Virus record (IMG/VR): IMGVR_UViG_3300032291_004342
Span: 1 to 20,215 of that record
Origin: a virus
Length of the DNA stretch: 20,215 bases
Reading direction: 5' to 3' (one strand)
How positions within the stretch are numbered: the stretch's first letter is position 1; each line of letters starts with the position of its first letter. The notes beneath the pieces were generated by a model. The model made no database searches. It saw nothing but the letters and a program-made list of their open reading frames with translations, and was not told the origin of the DNA. The position numbers and the translations under genes were made by a program. This document shows positions 7,720 through 15,451 of the stretch, one piece after another.

Positions 7720-8494
7720 CGTCCCGATAAAATCTACCAGCAGTGTCGTCAGGACCTGTGACAGGAGTCATTGGCAACTCTCCTAGCGTTCTAGGCCAGG
7801 CTAGAATACTCATCAATGCACTCCCGCCAAAAATATTGTCAGTGTTGCCGGCAAAATTAGCAGGATTATAATTGTTGACCTGCGCCCAATAAAATCTATA
7901 TCTGTCATCTCCTAACAGCAGATATATTTGTTTAAGGTCTGGGCTTTCATGTGCTTCATAGTAGACCACAGGACAATATTGTTGTATGATTTGTTGACAA
8001 CCTTGCAGCACCTGTAATTCGTGACCTTCTGCATCAATCTTGACAAAGTCCGGCGGCTCCAAGCCAGCAGTGTCTAAATCAATGGCACGGACCGGAATTC
8101 CTGTGGTGTTACCAACCACACTGACAGCACCAAAATTGCTGGTCTGATCAGGATCATAATCTGAGATATAGCATGTTGATCTAGTGTTGCTTACTGCATA
8201 CTGTCCCAAGAACACATTGTCAAAATTTTCAGTGTTTTTTTCTAACAAAGCATAGTTACCAGGGTGTGGTTCAAATGCATACACACGTCTGGCCCGTGTG
8301 GCAAATGCTGTGGTATGGTATCCTATGTTGGCTCCCACATCATATACCACGGCATCATCAGTTAAAAAACTCAGGATAAAATCAATTTCGCACTGACTGT
8401 ATTCACCATAACAATCAATGCTGGTACCAATCATTAGATCATTGCTGTGATACCAAAATTCATTGCAGTATCGAGTTTTTGTAGATTTAATCAC
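7709..8494 (-). CDS. FkbM-family SAM-dependent methyltransferase
   Basis: 261 residues. Motif I is VYDVGANIGYHT (50-61) for S-adenosylmethionine binding, followed by AFEPHPGNY (73-81) and the FkbM hallmark FVKIDAEGHELQVLQG (150-165). The family usually O-methylates sugars or polyketides. The start is a GTG at 8494, forming a GTGA overlap with the stop of the carbamoyltransferase; the next in-frame Met is residue 21, which would still leave the SAM domain intact. It is the final gene of the long minus-strand run, and its stop codon overlaps that of the convergent amidinotransferase. Role as a late decorating enzyme is inferred from the neighbours; the acceptor is unknown. Confidence 0.88.
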   Translation of the reverse strand: MIKSTKTRYCNEFWYHSNDLMIGTSIDCYGEYSQCEIDFILSFLTDDAVVYDVGANIGYHTTAFATRARRVYAFEPHPGNYALLEKNTENFDNVFLGQYAVSNTRSTCYISDYDPDQTSNFGAVSVVGNTTGIPVRAIDLDTAGLEPPDFVKIDAEGHELQVLQGCQQIIQQYCPVVYYEAHESPDLKQIYLLLGDDRYRFYWAQVNNYNPANFAGNTDNIFGGSALMSILAWPRTLGELPMTPVTGPDDTAGRFYRDGHP

Positions 8495-9978
8495 GAATAC
8501 ACCGTTACACCATATAACATTTCAAAACGATCAGCATCTGCACGATCGTTGACCATGGGCTCTCCACGTATGTTCAAACTGGTGTTGAGCAACATGGGAC
8601 AACCAGTTTCAGCATACCAGGCTTCCAACAATTGTCTTATTCCCGATCCATCCGCTGTCACCGTTTGCACTCGGCTGGTGCCATCAACATGACATATACT
8701 AGGGTAAACATCAGATTGGCGGCAATGAGCAACGGACTGCATATAACTGTGAGTATGCCAGCCAGGCTTGATGTCAAAGTATTGATCAGCCAGTTCGACC
8801 AATATAACTGGTGCAAAGGGTCTGAATTGTTGTCTGCGTTTGATTGCATTTACTTGGCCTTTTATGTTGGGCCTACGTGGGTCAGCCAGTAGACTACGAT
8901 TTCCTAGTGCTCTGGGACCAAACTCAGCACGGCCAGAGGCCGCTCCCGCAATGCCAGTGTCAAGTAAACCGCGAACAAGATTGTCAACAGGATAAGCGCC
9001 AGGGATATTGTGACCAAGGTAAGCATTGTGCCAATGCAGACGTTTACCATAAGCAAGAGCAGCGGCTCCAAGACTTGATCCAGCATCGCCAGGGCAGGGC
9101 ATGATCCAGACGTTGTCAAAGTATTTCCCTAGTTGTTTGTTGGCCAAACAGTTGAGTGCAACACCACCTTGATACACAAGATTTGTTGACCACTTAAAGT
9201 CTCTGGCCCTGCACATAACATTGCCTATCAAACGTTCTAACAATCTCTGAGCACTGGCAGCAATATCCACATGATCAAGACCGCCCATGAAGGTATCACT
9301 GACTCCGGTATGTAAGTTTTGTTTGAACTCTGCGGTGCTGGGATCACTGATCAATGCTGCTTCCATGAGATCATGGTAATGATCATCACCATATGCTGCC
9401 ATGCCCATGGTGATGTATTCTTCGTCTAGTGGGTGTAGGCCCACACGCTTAGTAATTGCACTGTAAAACAGACCCAGGCTGTGGGGATATCGTTGTGCCC
9501 ACAGTTGCTTGTACTGTGCTCGTCCTTTTCTGTCATATTCTGCTGCCCAGATTGTAATGGTGTCCCACTCTCCTATGGCATCAATTACCACAACAGTGGC
9601 ACGATCGTATGGTGACGTTTGAAACCCACCTGCAGCATGCGAAAGGTGGTGATTAAAACTACGCACATGCTCAGGTTCAATTTGCCCGCCCAACTGTTGT
9701 TTTAATATTTGTCGTGTGGTAAGTTTGTCCCATTCAATGCCTTGGCCTGCGTACCATTGTCTAAATTGTTTGTTCCAGGGACGTTCATAGTATGCAACCA
9801 CATCTGGCCCATACTCTACAACTTCGTCTAGCAAGCCCTGACAGAAGTCAGCGTCGTTTTTCTTTTTTGAATAACGTTCCGAATGGCCAGCAAACAGGAT
9901 CTCCCCGTCAGGTGAGATTACCGTAGCGGCTGCATCATGAAAGCCTGCACTAATTCCTAATATATTTTGCAATTTCAT
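8491..9978 (-). CDS. NodU/CmcH-type O-carbamoyltransferase
   Basis: 495 residues. This family (NodU, CmcH, TobZ) transfers a carbamoyl group from carbamoyl phosphate, via carbamoyl-adenylate, to a hydroxyl of a sugar or antibiotic. Visible: ILGISAGFHDAAATVI (6-21) opening the ASKHA-like fold, SFNHHLSHAAGGF (107-119) with the conserved metal/adenylate histidines, VVVIDAIGEWDT (129-140), LVYQGGVALNC (267-277), and the C-terminal YrdC-like signature GRAEFGPRALGNRSLLADPR (349-368) with FRPFAP (385-390). It is somewhat shorter than many members (typically 550 or more). It overlaps the SGNH gene upstream by 29 bases and the methyltransferase downstream by 4, implying coupled translation. Carbamoylation of the same glycan the neighbours build is inferred. 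Confidence 0.93.
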   Translation of the reverse strand: MKLQNILGISAGFHDAAATVISPDGEILFAGHSERYSKKKNDADFCQGLLDEVVEYGPDVVAYYERPWNKQFRQWYAGQGIEWDKLTTRQILKQQLGGQIEPEHVRSFNHHLSHAAGGFQTSPYDRATVVVIDAIGEWDTITIWAAEYDRKGRAQYKQLWAQRYPHSLGLFYSAITKRVGLHPLDEEYITMGMAAYGDDHYHDLMEAALISDPSTAEFKQNLHTGVSDTFMGGLDHVDIAASAQRLLERLIGNVMCRARDFKWSTNLVYQGGVALNCLANKQLGKYFDNVWIMPCPGDAGSSLGAAALAYGKRLHWHNAYLGHNIPGAYPVDNLVRGLLDTGIAGAASGRAEFGPRALGNRSLLADPRRPNIKGQVNAIKRRQQFRPFAPVILVELADQYFDIKPGWHTHSYMQSVAHCRQSDVYPSICHVDGTSRVQTVTADGSGIRQLLEAWYAETGCPMLLNTSLNIRGEPMVNDRADADRFEMLYGVTVYS

Positions 9979-10597
9979 TTGCTATTCTTTCGTGCCCTTT
10001 TTCCAGTGGATGGTTTCCCGGACCACGCGGGCAATCTGCGGTCAGTTCTGCCATTCCAAATTTTTCCCATCCGATGAATTTTTCAGTGTCTACCAGGCCT
10101 GCTAGTTGTTCATAGGGCTCTCTGCCAACATTGCGATAGTAATCATTTTGTCTTACATTTATCATTCTATACTCAATGTTTTTTGCTTGGAAGTAAGATT
10201 GCAGAGAAATTACCTTTATTAGATACTGTTCATAGAGATAAGCAGAATTATGATGTTGACTAACAAAACTCAATAACTCTGTGCGCCAAGGATGATCTTG
10301 AAAGAACTTGGCATCAGCAGGATATCCAGGCCAAACATCATAAGCAATACCTATGTCATCTTTCCATTCAACTCGCCCCGGGCTGGTCCAGCCAATGATG
10401 ACCAAATCATAATGATTAATAGCAAGCTCTTCTAGTGTTCTACGCAAGATGCTAGAGTTACTGCATCCTGATTGCCCCATGTTGTGTACTGCATGGCCCA
10501 ATCGATCTGCCAGCCCATAGGGCCATGCTTGGTAGCGATCCTTTAATTCATCGCCATACGTAAAGCTGTCTCCAACTGTGAGCAACTGTTTTTTCAT
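9950..10597 (-). CDS. SGNH/GDSL-like hydrolase or acyltransferase
   Basis: 215 residues. Block I is LTVGDSFTYGDEL (6-18) with the expected nucleophile Ser 11; block II is NMGQSGCSNSS (39-49) with Gly 41; the C-terminal block is GNHPLEKGHERI (194-205) with the likely catalytic His 196. The DxxH Asp expected three residues before that His is Pro 193, so the charge relay may be incomplete. Family members hydrolyse or transfer acyl groups on sugars. It starts with an ATGA overlap to the 33-residue peptide gene and ends 29 bases inside the carbamoyltransferase gene. No signal peptide is seen, so it probably acts in the cytoplasm. Removal or transfer of acetyl groups on the glycan is inference. Confidence 0.75.
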   Translation of the reverse strand: MKKQLLTVGDSFTYGDELKDRYQAWPYGLADRLGHAVHNMGQSGCSNSSILRRTLEELAINHYDLVIIGWTSPGRVEWKDDIGIAYDVWPGYPADAKFFQDHPWRTELLSFVSQHHNSAYLYEQYLIKVISLQSYFQAKNIEYRMINVRQNDYYRNVGREPYEQLAGLVDTEKFIGWEKFGMAELTADCPRGPGNHPLEKGHERIANEIAKYIRN

Positions 10598-10695
10598 TTA
10601 TAGATAAAAGGATCTCGTTTACGTAGTTCTTTTAGTTTTTTGCGATAACGATATTCTAGTGTAATTCTATCCCAAAGTCTGCGTATCCATTTCAT
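10594..10695 (-). CDS. Small basic peptide, 33 residues (cyanophage-type, RKRDPFIYK end)
   Basis: An open frame of 34 codons from ATG 10695 to TGA at 10594-10596. The product starts MKWIRRLW and ends LRKRDPFIYK; it is strongly basic and aromatic, without Cys. Three things support it as real: the best Shine-Dalgarno site in the window (AAGGAGA, five bases before the ATG), and ATGA overlaps with both neighbours, which otherwise would leave a 94-base gap in a window with no other gap longer than one base. I recall similar short proteins ending KKRDPFIY in cyanophage genomes, which is memory only. Function unknown. Alternatives are a DNA- or RNA-binding host-takeover peptide, or a substrate for the radical SAM enzymes encoded upstream. 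Confidence 0.72.
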   Translation of the reverse strand: MKWIRRLWDRITLEYRYRKKLKELRKRDPFIYK

Positions 10696-11717
10696 TTCAG
10701 TCTCCTTATTTGTTGATCAGCATAATCTCGATCGCTCCAGCGATAGTCATATGTAGCTTCTGCGTCACTGGTACGAATTTTATATACATCCAATCTATTT
10801 GAAATCTGTTGCCAAATCTGATTGTAGTCCAAGGTACCAAATGATTTTGACAAATTGACTTGCGCTACCTTGGGATGGCCAATGGTCAGCGACCGATCTT
10901 CGGGATCAAATCCATTGTCTACTAACCATGTTCGAAATTCTGCAATTTTTTTTATTTGCCACGGATATGAACCTGGATCCCGTGCCCACTCAATATCAAA
11001 ATCGCCAGCTGCCTCAGTTTGATTACGCAGTCCTGTGGTAACCAACTCGTCTACACCACGCCCTTCGTCATTGAATACTTCCCAGTGTGTTTTGCCCACT
11101 GCTTTGTTCACACCAACGTACACTGCACCCATTTGTCTGTTGAGTGTGTCTATTCCAAACAGTTCAAAATCTTCTGTGTCCAATGCAAAACGTGGTGCAT
11201 TGAGCCAGCACATTAACTGACTGGGTCGGCGCCAGGCAGGTGCTTGTATGACCTTGCGCATGCTGAGCACAAGGCTTTCATATTCATGACACAACAAATT
11301 TAATTGGCGTATGTGCCAACGTGTGGCAGCATCTGCTTGATTCCAATAAGCACTCATGTGCCCAGAGTGACCCTGTAGGTCTTCAAAGTACCGATGCAGT
11401 CGATTCATACGATCATGGTCAACATTCAAATTATCTTGTATGGTCTCTCCCACAGTAAAATAATCATCAATGGTATACCCTAAATTAGCTGTGTTTATTG
11501 CTTGAATACTGGCATTGATGCTCTCAATTATATATTCTGCTGTTCGCGCACTTTCAGTCCATCCTAGCCAACAATAGTTTTTTTCTAAATGCAAATCATT
11601 GCGTAAAATATTGTTCAGTGCAGCCAGCCATTTGCAACTGAGACTGTTGTCTGTGACATCAATGTACAGTGTGAGCTGGTCTGCACCACGCAGGTCTATT
11701 TCGATTCTATCAAGCAA
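10692..11717 (-). CDS. Conserved-looking protein of unknown function, 341 residues
   Basis: Not recognised. It begins at a TTG (11717), eight bases inside the end of the upstream radical SAM gene; no ATG occurs in frame until residue 104, so the TTG start is the best choice. Soluble-looking, with no membrane segment. Segments that look constrained are LYIDVTDNSLSCKWL (17-31), a helical middle, MGAVYVGVNKAVGKTHWEVF (196-215), AAGDFDIEW (236-244), and WLVDNGFDPEDRSLTIGHP (264-282). It ends with an ATGA overlap to the small peptide gene. Its place directly after four radical SAM genes suggests it serves the same pathway, perhaps as a partner or substrate-handling protein; that is inference. Confidence 0.7.
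   Translation of the reverse strand: MLDRIEIDLRGADQLTLYIDVTDNSLSCKWLAALNNILRNDLHLEKNYCWLGWTESARTAEYIIESINASIQAINTANLGYTIDDYFTVGETIQDNLNVDHDRMNRLHRYFEDLQGHSGHMSAYWNQADAATRWHIRQLNLLCHEYESLVLSMRKVIQAPAWRRPSQLMCWLNAPRFALDTEDFELFGIDTLNRQMGAVYVGVNKAVGKTHWEVFNDEGRGVDELVTTGLRNQTEAAGDFDIEWARDPGSYPWQIKKIAEFRTWLVDNGFDPEDRSLTIGHPKVAQVNLSKSFGTLDYNQIWQQISNRLDVYKIRTSDAEATYDYRWSDRDYADQQIRRLK
10701..10707 (-). promoter_or_regulatory. Strong Shine-Dalgarno site of the 33-residue peptide gene
   Basis: On the minus strand the sequence reads AAGGAGA, then CTGAA, then ATG. It lies within the final codons (IRRLK) of the upstream gene. Most other starts in this run depend on overlap and have weak or no such site, so this peptide is probably translated at a higher rate. 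Confidence 0.75.
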
Positions 11718-12987
11718 TTGAGTTCCACCATTCTAACACCGCAGGTCTAGCCGACAGTATTTCTGTCATTGTGGTCGGCTGTGTGCGTATTTTTTCTAAT
11801 TGTAACACCCGAGCTCGACCTTTTACAAGTCCTTTGGCATATTCATTGGGCCATTGTTCAGCAAATGTGGGTCTAGTTTTTAGTTGTAACAACACATCAC
11901 GTAATGCGCCATCCACTTCGGGCACAAGTTCATCAATCCAAGGTTCTAACAAAGATCTAGGCAAGGCCAATGGACTCATAACAATGTCAGGCGAGAATGA
12001 AAATATCACTTTGGCAAGGACGTCGACTCCGTATGTGTTGGCAAGTTGTCTAATGCGTGTAACTTCGAACATTCCGGGCAAAGTGAGCGTAAAGTCAATT
12101 CGGACTTGACGTCTGTGACGTTGGATCTCAACTGCTTGACCAAAATTATCAAGCCAGCGATCATAGTCAAGACCTGTTCTGATGTATTCACCAATTGCGC
12201 CTGTGCCGTCGAGACTTGCACATATCTGCCAATCGCGCAACCCAGAAAGAATATTGCGATATAAGTTAACACCCCGATAATCCACTCTGGATAAATTTGT
12301 ATTGTATCTAGCATATACTCGTGGTCCATCCCCTAGTTCAACTATGCGTTTCATATAACGCCAATGTTGTTCGTACATAAGTGGCTCTCCGCCTACCCAG
12401 TACACTTCTTCAACACGGTGTTGTTCTACAGCATCAGCAAACTCTTGTTCAATTTGACTGTCTTGAAATGCAGAAATTTCTCGCCGCACTTCAGGTCTCA
12501 TCCAGGTGTTCTTGGGATTTGACCAGTCAACCATGTTGTGCTGCTTTTGCTCTGTTTCCCAACTACTGCTCAACATGTCACCGCAGGTTCTGCATTTAAA
12601 ATTGCACAAATTTGAAAATCTATAATCCCAACTCACAGGCTGCATTGTGGTGCGACCCGCGGTGTCTGTAGTTTCCCAGATATCAGGATACTTATGTTTG
12701 AACAACTGCCAAAAATATGTGCGGTAAACATCAGTATTCAGCAACTTGTCATTGCATACTTCGCACTCAGGCAGTGTTTCACCCGCCATCATTCTACTGC
12801 GCACACTCATCATGTGTGGCGAGTTCCAGTGCTGATCTAGTGTGATGGGAATATACCGGCCAGTTCCGGCTGCTGTGTCTATGTACTGTTCAAAGTTTTG
12901 TGCAGGCTCACGACTTGCACAACACATACGACGTTCTGTTTGTGGGCTCAAATAAGTATGCACCCAAGGTGCCATGCAAAGACTCAT
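11710..12987 (-). CDS. Radical SAM protein with N-terminal cysteine (twitch-like) module, no. 5
   Basis: 425 residues. The radical SAM motif is CNFKCRTC, with Cys 128, 132 and 135 holding the cluster that cleaves S-adenosylmethionine; GGEP follows at 199-202. An N-terminal module has C-M-A-P-W (4-8), Cys 22 and 23, and C-E-V-C (75-78), the pattern of an auxiliary Fe-S site placed before, not after, the barrel. Members of this type recur in marine phages (recollection), but their substrates are not known to me. It is the last of four consecutive radical SAM genes, starting with an ATGA overlap and ending with an 8-base overlap. It is most like the 402- and 420-residue neighbours (FC..PW, CC, C..C pattern). 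Confidence 0.88.
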   Translation of the reverse strand: MSLCMAPWVHTYLSPQTERRMCCASREPAQNFEQYIDTAAGTGRYIPITLDQHWNSPHMMSVRSRMMAGETLPECEVCNDKLLNTDVYRTYFWQLFKHKYPDIWETTDTAGRTTMQPVSWDYRFSNLCNFKCRTCGDMLSSSWETEQKQHNMVDWSNPKNTWMRPEVRREISAFQDSQIEQEFADAVEQHRVEEVYWVGGEPLMYEQHWRYMKRIVELGDGPRVYARYNTNLSRVDYRGVNLYRNILSGLRDWQICASLDGTGAIGEYIRTGLDYDRWLDNFGQAVEIQRHRRQVRIDFTLTLPGMFEVTRIRQLANTYGVDVLAKVIFSFSPDIVMSPLALPRSLLEPWIDELVPEVDGALRDVLLQLKTRPTFAEQWPNEYAKGLVKGRARVLQLEKIRTQPTTMTEILSARPAVLEWWNSIA

Positions 12988-14192
12988 TGATATCCAATCA
13001 AGTCCGCAAGTTCAGGTTCAACTGTGCGCAAGTTTTGATTGCGTTTGCGATCCAAGTCTGCAATCTTCATGCGCAACATAAATCCGTCTGATGAGGCACC
13101 ACGATTCATAAAGTCAATAATACGATCAAATTCTTCACGATACTGTGTGGGCACGTCAGCTGAACGTAAGTGATCAGTGATTTGCGTTTTAGCACTGTCT
13201 GGTAGTGTGGCAATGGAAAAATACCATGCATCATGCATCATGTTCCAGTACACAAAGTCAAAACGTTGTAATGCTATCCAATGGGCCAGTTTGTCAATGT
13301 AACGCACATTGAATATGTTTACGGTTGAACAACATTGCAGTCTCAAGTTGGGCATTTGATCTCGTAGATATTGAAAACTTGTGATTGTGTCTTCCACCAC
13401 AGCCCAGTCTGCATTGGTTCGTTGATATTCAAATCTTGCACCCAGATCATCTATTGAGAATGCCACTTCCACTGTTTTAAAATGCCGCCAAATTGATTCT
13501 GCTTCTGCAGGATAGTGTGTGCCATTGGTGTTGTAGTGTATCTCTACCTGATGTGCAATACCACGATCCACAATGCCTTGTAACATGGCAAAGTGTTCTC
13601 GAATCATGAATGGTTCGCCACCAGTGAATTCAATGTAGCGTATGTGATTTAAACACTGATCAATTTCTGCCCAAAATGATTGATTTTCTCTGGGCCATGC
13701 TCCGGCTCGCAGCATTTGATAGGGAAACGATTTCTTTTTATCCTCATCCGGGTGCATGTCATTGAGTTCTTCTGTGGCAAATTGACTTGATGACCATGAG
13801 CCGCATATGCGGCATTTTAAATTGCAGATGTTGCCCAGCTTTAGATCTAGGAACATCAGGGGCTTGGCATCGGTGGTCCATTCATTGCTGATGCCCATGT
13901 GCTTCATTCTGTCCAGGGTGTGCATGCGTTTGCTTGTACGGCCAGCACGTTCTTCATTCCAGCACTTGCGACAGGTCTGCGGTTTTTTGCCTGCCAAGAA
14001 CTCTTCACGCAATTGTGTCATTGCACGAGAATTTTGTATGCTTTCAAAGTCAGCTGACAACAGTGAGAACTTGTGGCCTGCATCATCTACCAATTCGTCG
14101 TCGGCCAAGCAGCAAGGACGCACTGTGCCAATGGGCGAAGCTTCTAGGCTGACCCAGGGCAATACGCAAAATTTATCGTGTGGCACATTCAT
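12984..14192 (-). CDS. Radical SAM protein with N-terminal cysteine (twitch-like) module, no. 4
   Basis: 402 residues. N-terminal module: FCVLPWVSLEASPIG (8-22) with Cys 9, PCC (26-28), CRKCWNEERAG (74-84). Radical SAM motif CNLKCRIC with Cys 123, 127 and 130; TGGEPFM at 190-196. This is the clearest example of the FC..PW/PCC/C..CW subfamily in the window. Both ends are 4-base overlaps with radical SAM neighbours (ATGA at 14189-14192 and 12984-12987), so the three proteins are likely made in similar amounts and could act as a series or complex. No peptide-recognition (RRE-like) region is obvious. Substrate unknown. Confidence 0.9.
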   Translation of the reverse strand: MNVPHDKFCVLPWVSLEASPIGTVRPCCLADDELVDDAGHKFSLLSADFESIQNSRAMTQLREEFLAGKKPQTCRKCWNEERAGRTSKRMHTLDRMKHMGISNEWTTDAKPLMFLDLKLGNICNLKCRICGSWSSSQFATEELNDMHPDEDKKKSFPYQMLRAGAWPRENQSFWAEIDQCLNHIRYIEFTGGEPFMIREHFAMLQGIVDRGIAHQVEIHYNTNGTHYPAEAESIWRHFKTVEVAFSIDDLGARFEYQRTNADWAVVEDTITSFQYLRDQMPNLRLQCCSTVNIFNVRYIDKLAHWIALQRFDFVYWNMMHDAWYFSIATLPDSAKTQITDHLRSADVPTQYREEFDRIIDFMNRGASSDGFMLRMKIADLDRKRNQNLRTVEPELADLIGYQ

Positions 14193-15451
14193 TTTAAAGC
14201 CTTTAGTTCTGGCAGTACATCCAGGATGTTTTCATTTCGTATAGAATCTAACTCATGTGTTTTACGCCAGAATGTATCTATAAGATTGGTGTTGTCTGTG
14301 GCATTCATAAATGTTATAGCACTTTCAAAGCCCTGTGTGGCACGTTGTAGCGTATCTCTATCACTGATCCAGTCAAGATGTTTACGGTACTTGGCTTCTA
14401 ACCGTTGTTTGTAGTCAGCAGGAGCAATATCTATTCTGAAATAGGCTGGGTCTTGAAGAATATTTACATTTAGATCCTGAGCGCGAATCAATCCATGGGC
14501 CACCCATTCTCTGTGAAAGTCTGGCAGGTGCCAAGCATTCATTATGCTGAGTGTGGGCGAAATATAAAAGTCCACCTGGGGGCAGGTGCGTATCATGTCA
14601 TGACGATTCTTTACCACGTCGGCCCAGGTAGTGCCTTTTCTAATATACTCTGCAGGACGGCCCATGGCATCCAAACTGGCGCCTACTGCTACACTCTTGA
14701 ATTGTTTCCAATATTCAAACACTGAGCGACCTTTTAAGTCTGTGTGCGTGAAGTTTGTGTTGTATATTAATCTAACATCAAACCGTCCACGTTTCACAAG
14801 CTCTTCTAAAATATTGTAGTGTTCTTCCATCAACAATGGTTCGCCGCCTGCAAAGTATATCTGCTCTACATAATCCAAGTGCGGCTCTAGTTGTGTCCAC
14901 ATGTCTGTTTCTGTGCGCCCTGCATAGTTTAACACAGTGTTACGTTCTTTCCAGTCGCCTCCAGCCAGCTTGGCTTGGTCCTGGTACCATTGGCTGCTGA
15001 AGATATGCCCACATGAACGACACTTCAAATTGCATAGGTTTGAGAAACGAATGTCCCAGTAAGTCATTTCAAATGGGTTCTCTTCTAGCTTTTTAATATG
15101 ATGCCCGTGATGTTTGTTGGCTGACCGACGACCTGAAAAGAATCCAGATTCTTCCTGCTCATAGCAACGTGTACAGGCAGCATGTGGTGTTTCGCTCAAC
15201 ATATCTGCACGTAGCTTCTGCATGGGTGCATCCTGCCATATTTCTTCTAGTGTATTTGTTCTACAGTTGCCCACCACACCTGGCTTCATTTCAGCATGAC
15301 AGCAAGGGTATGCTTCGCCTGTGGGGTAAGCATGTAGATGAATCCAGGGATAAATGCAAAAAGTTTTGGAATCTTTTAACAAGAATTCTTCACGAGCAGT
15401 CAATTCCGTGGGTCTTACTAGATCACTACTGTTGTATTTGTAAGCTGTCAT
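14189..15451 (-). CDS. Radical SAM protein with N-terminal cysteine (twitch-like) module, no. 3
   Basis: 420 residues. A leader of about 30 residues precedes FCIYPWIHLHAYPTG (31-45) with Cys 32, PCC (49-51), and CTRCYEQEESG (93-103). Radical SAM motif CNLKCRSC with Cys 140, 144 and 147; AGGEPLLMEEHY from 201. Compared with the 402-residue neighbour it carries a His-rich stretch, ANKHHGHHIKK (111-121), between the N-terminal module and the barrel. It overlaps the preceding gene by 26 bases and the following one by 4 (ATGA). The order of motifs is that of a twitch-type enzyme with the auxiliary cluster at the N terminus; the reaction cannot be read from sequence. Confidence 0.9.
   Translation of the reverse strand: MTAYKYNSSDLVRPTELTAREEFLLKDSKTFCIYPWIHLHAYPTGEAYPCCHAEMKPGVVGNCRTNTLEEIWQDAPMQKLRADMLSETPHAACTRCYEQEESGFFSGRRSANKHHGHHIKKLEENPFEMTYWDIRFSNLCNLKCRSCGHIFSSQWYQDQAKLAGGDWKERNTVLNYAGRTETDMWTQLEPHLDYVEQIYFAGGEPLLMEEHYNILEELVKRGRFDVRLIYNTNFTHTDLKGRSVFEYWKQFKSVAVGASLDAMGRPAEYIRKGTTWADVVKNRHDMIRTCPQVDFYISPTLSIMNAWHLPDFHREWVAHGLIRAQDLNVNILQDPAYFRIDIAPADYKQRLEAKYRKHLDWISDRDTLQRATQGFESAITFMNATDNTNLIDTFWRKTHELDSIRNENILDVLPELKALK

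Noticed and set aside
8844-9119. Overlapping frames on both strands within the carbamoyltransferase (for example 8844-9104 plus and 8904-9119 minus)
   Set aside because: The carbamoyltransferase frame carries its family signatures through this interval. The other frames show only low-complexity or compositional patterns.
12006-12329. 107-residue hydrophobic ORF inside the 425-residue radical SAM gene as a stand-alone gene
   Set aside because: Its ATG is directly abutted by AGGGG with no spacing, and T-rich wobble positions explain the hydrophobicity. It is kept only as part of the overprinting observation.
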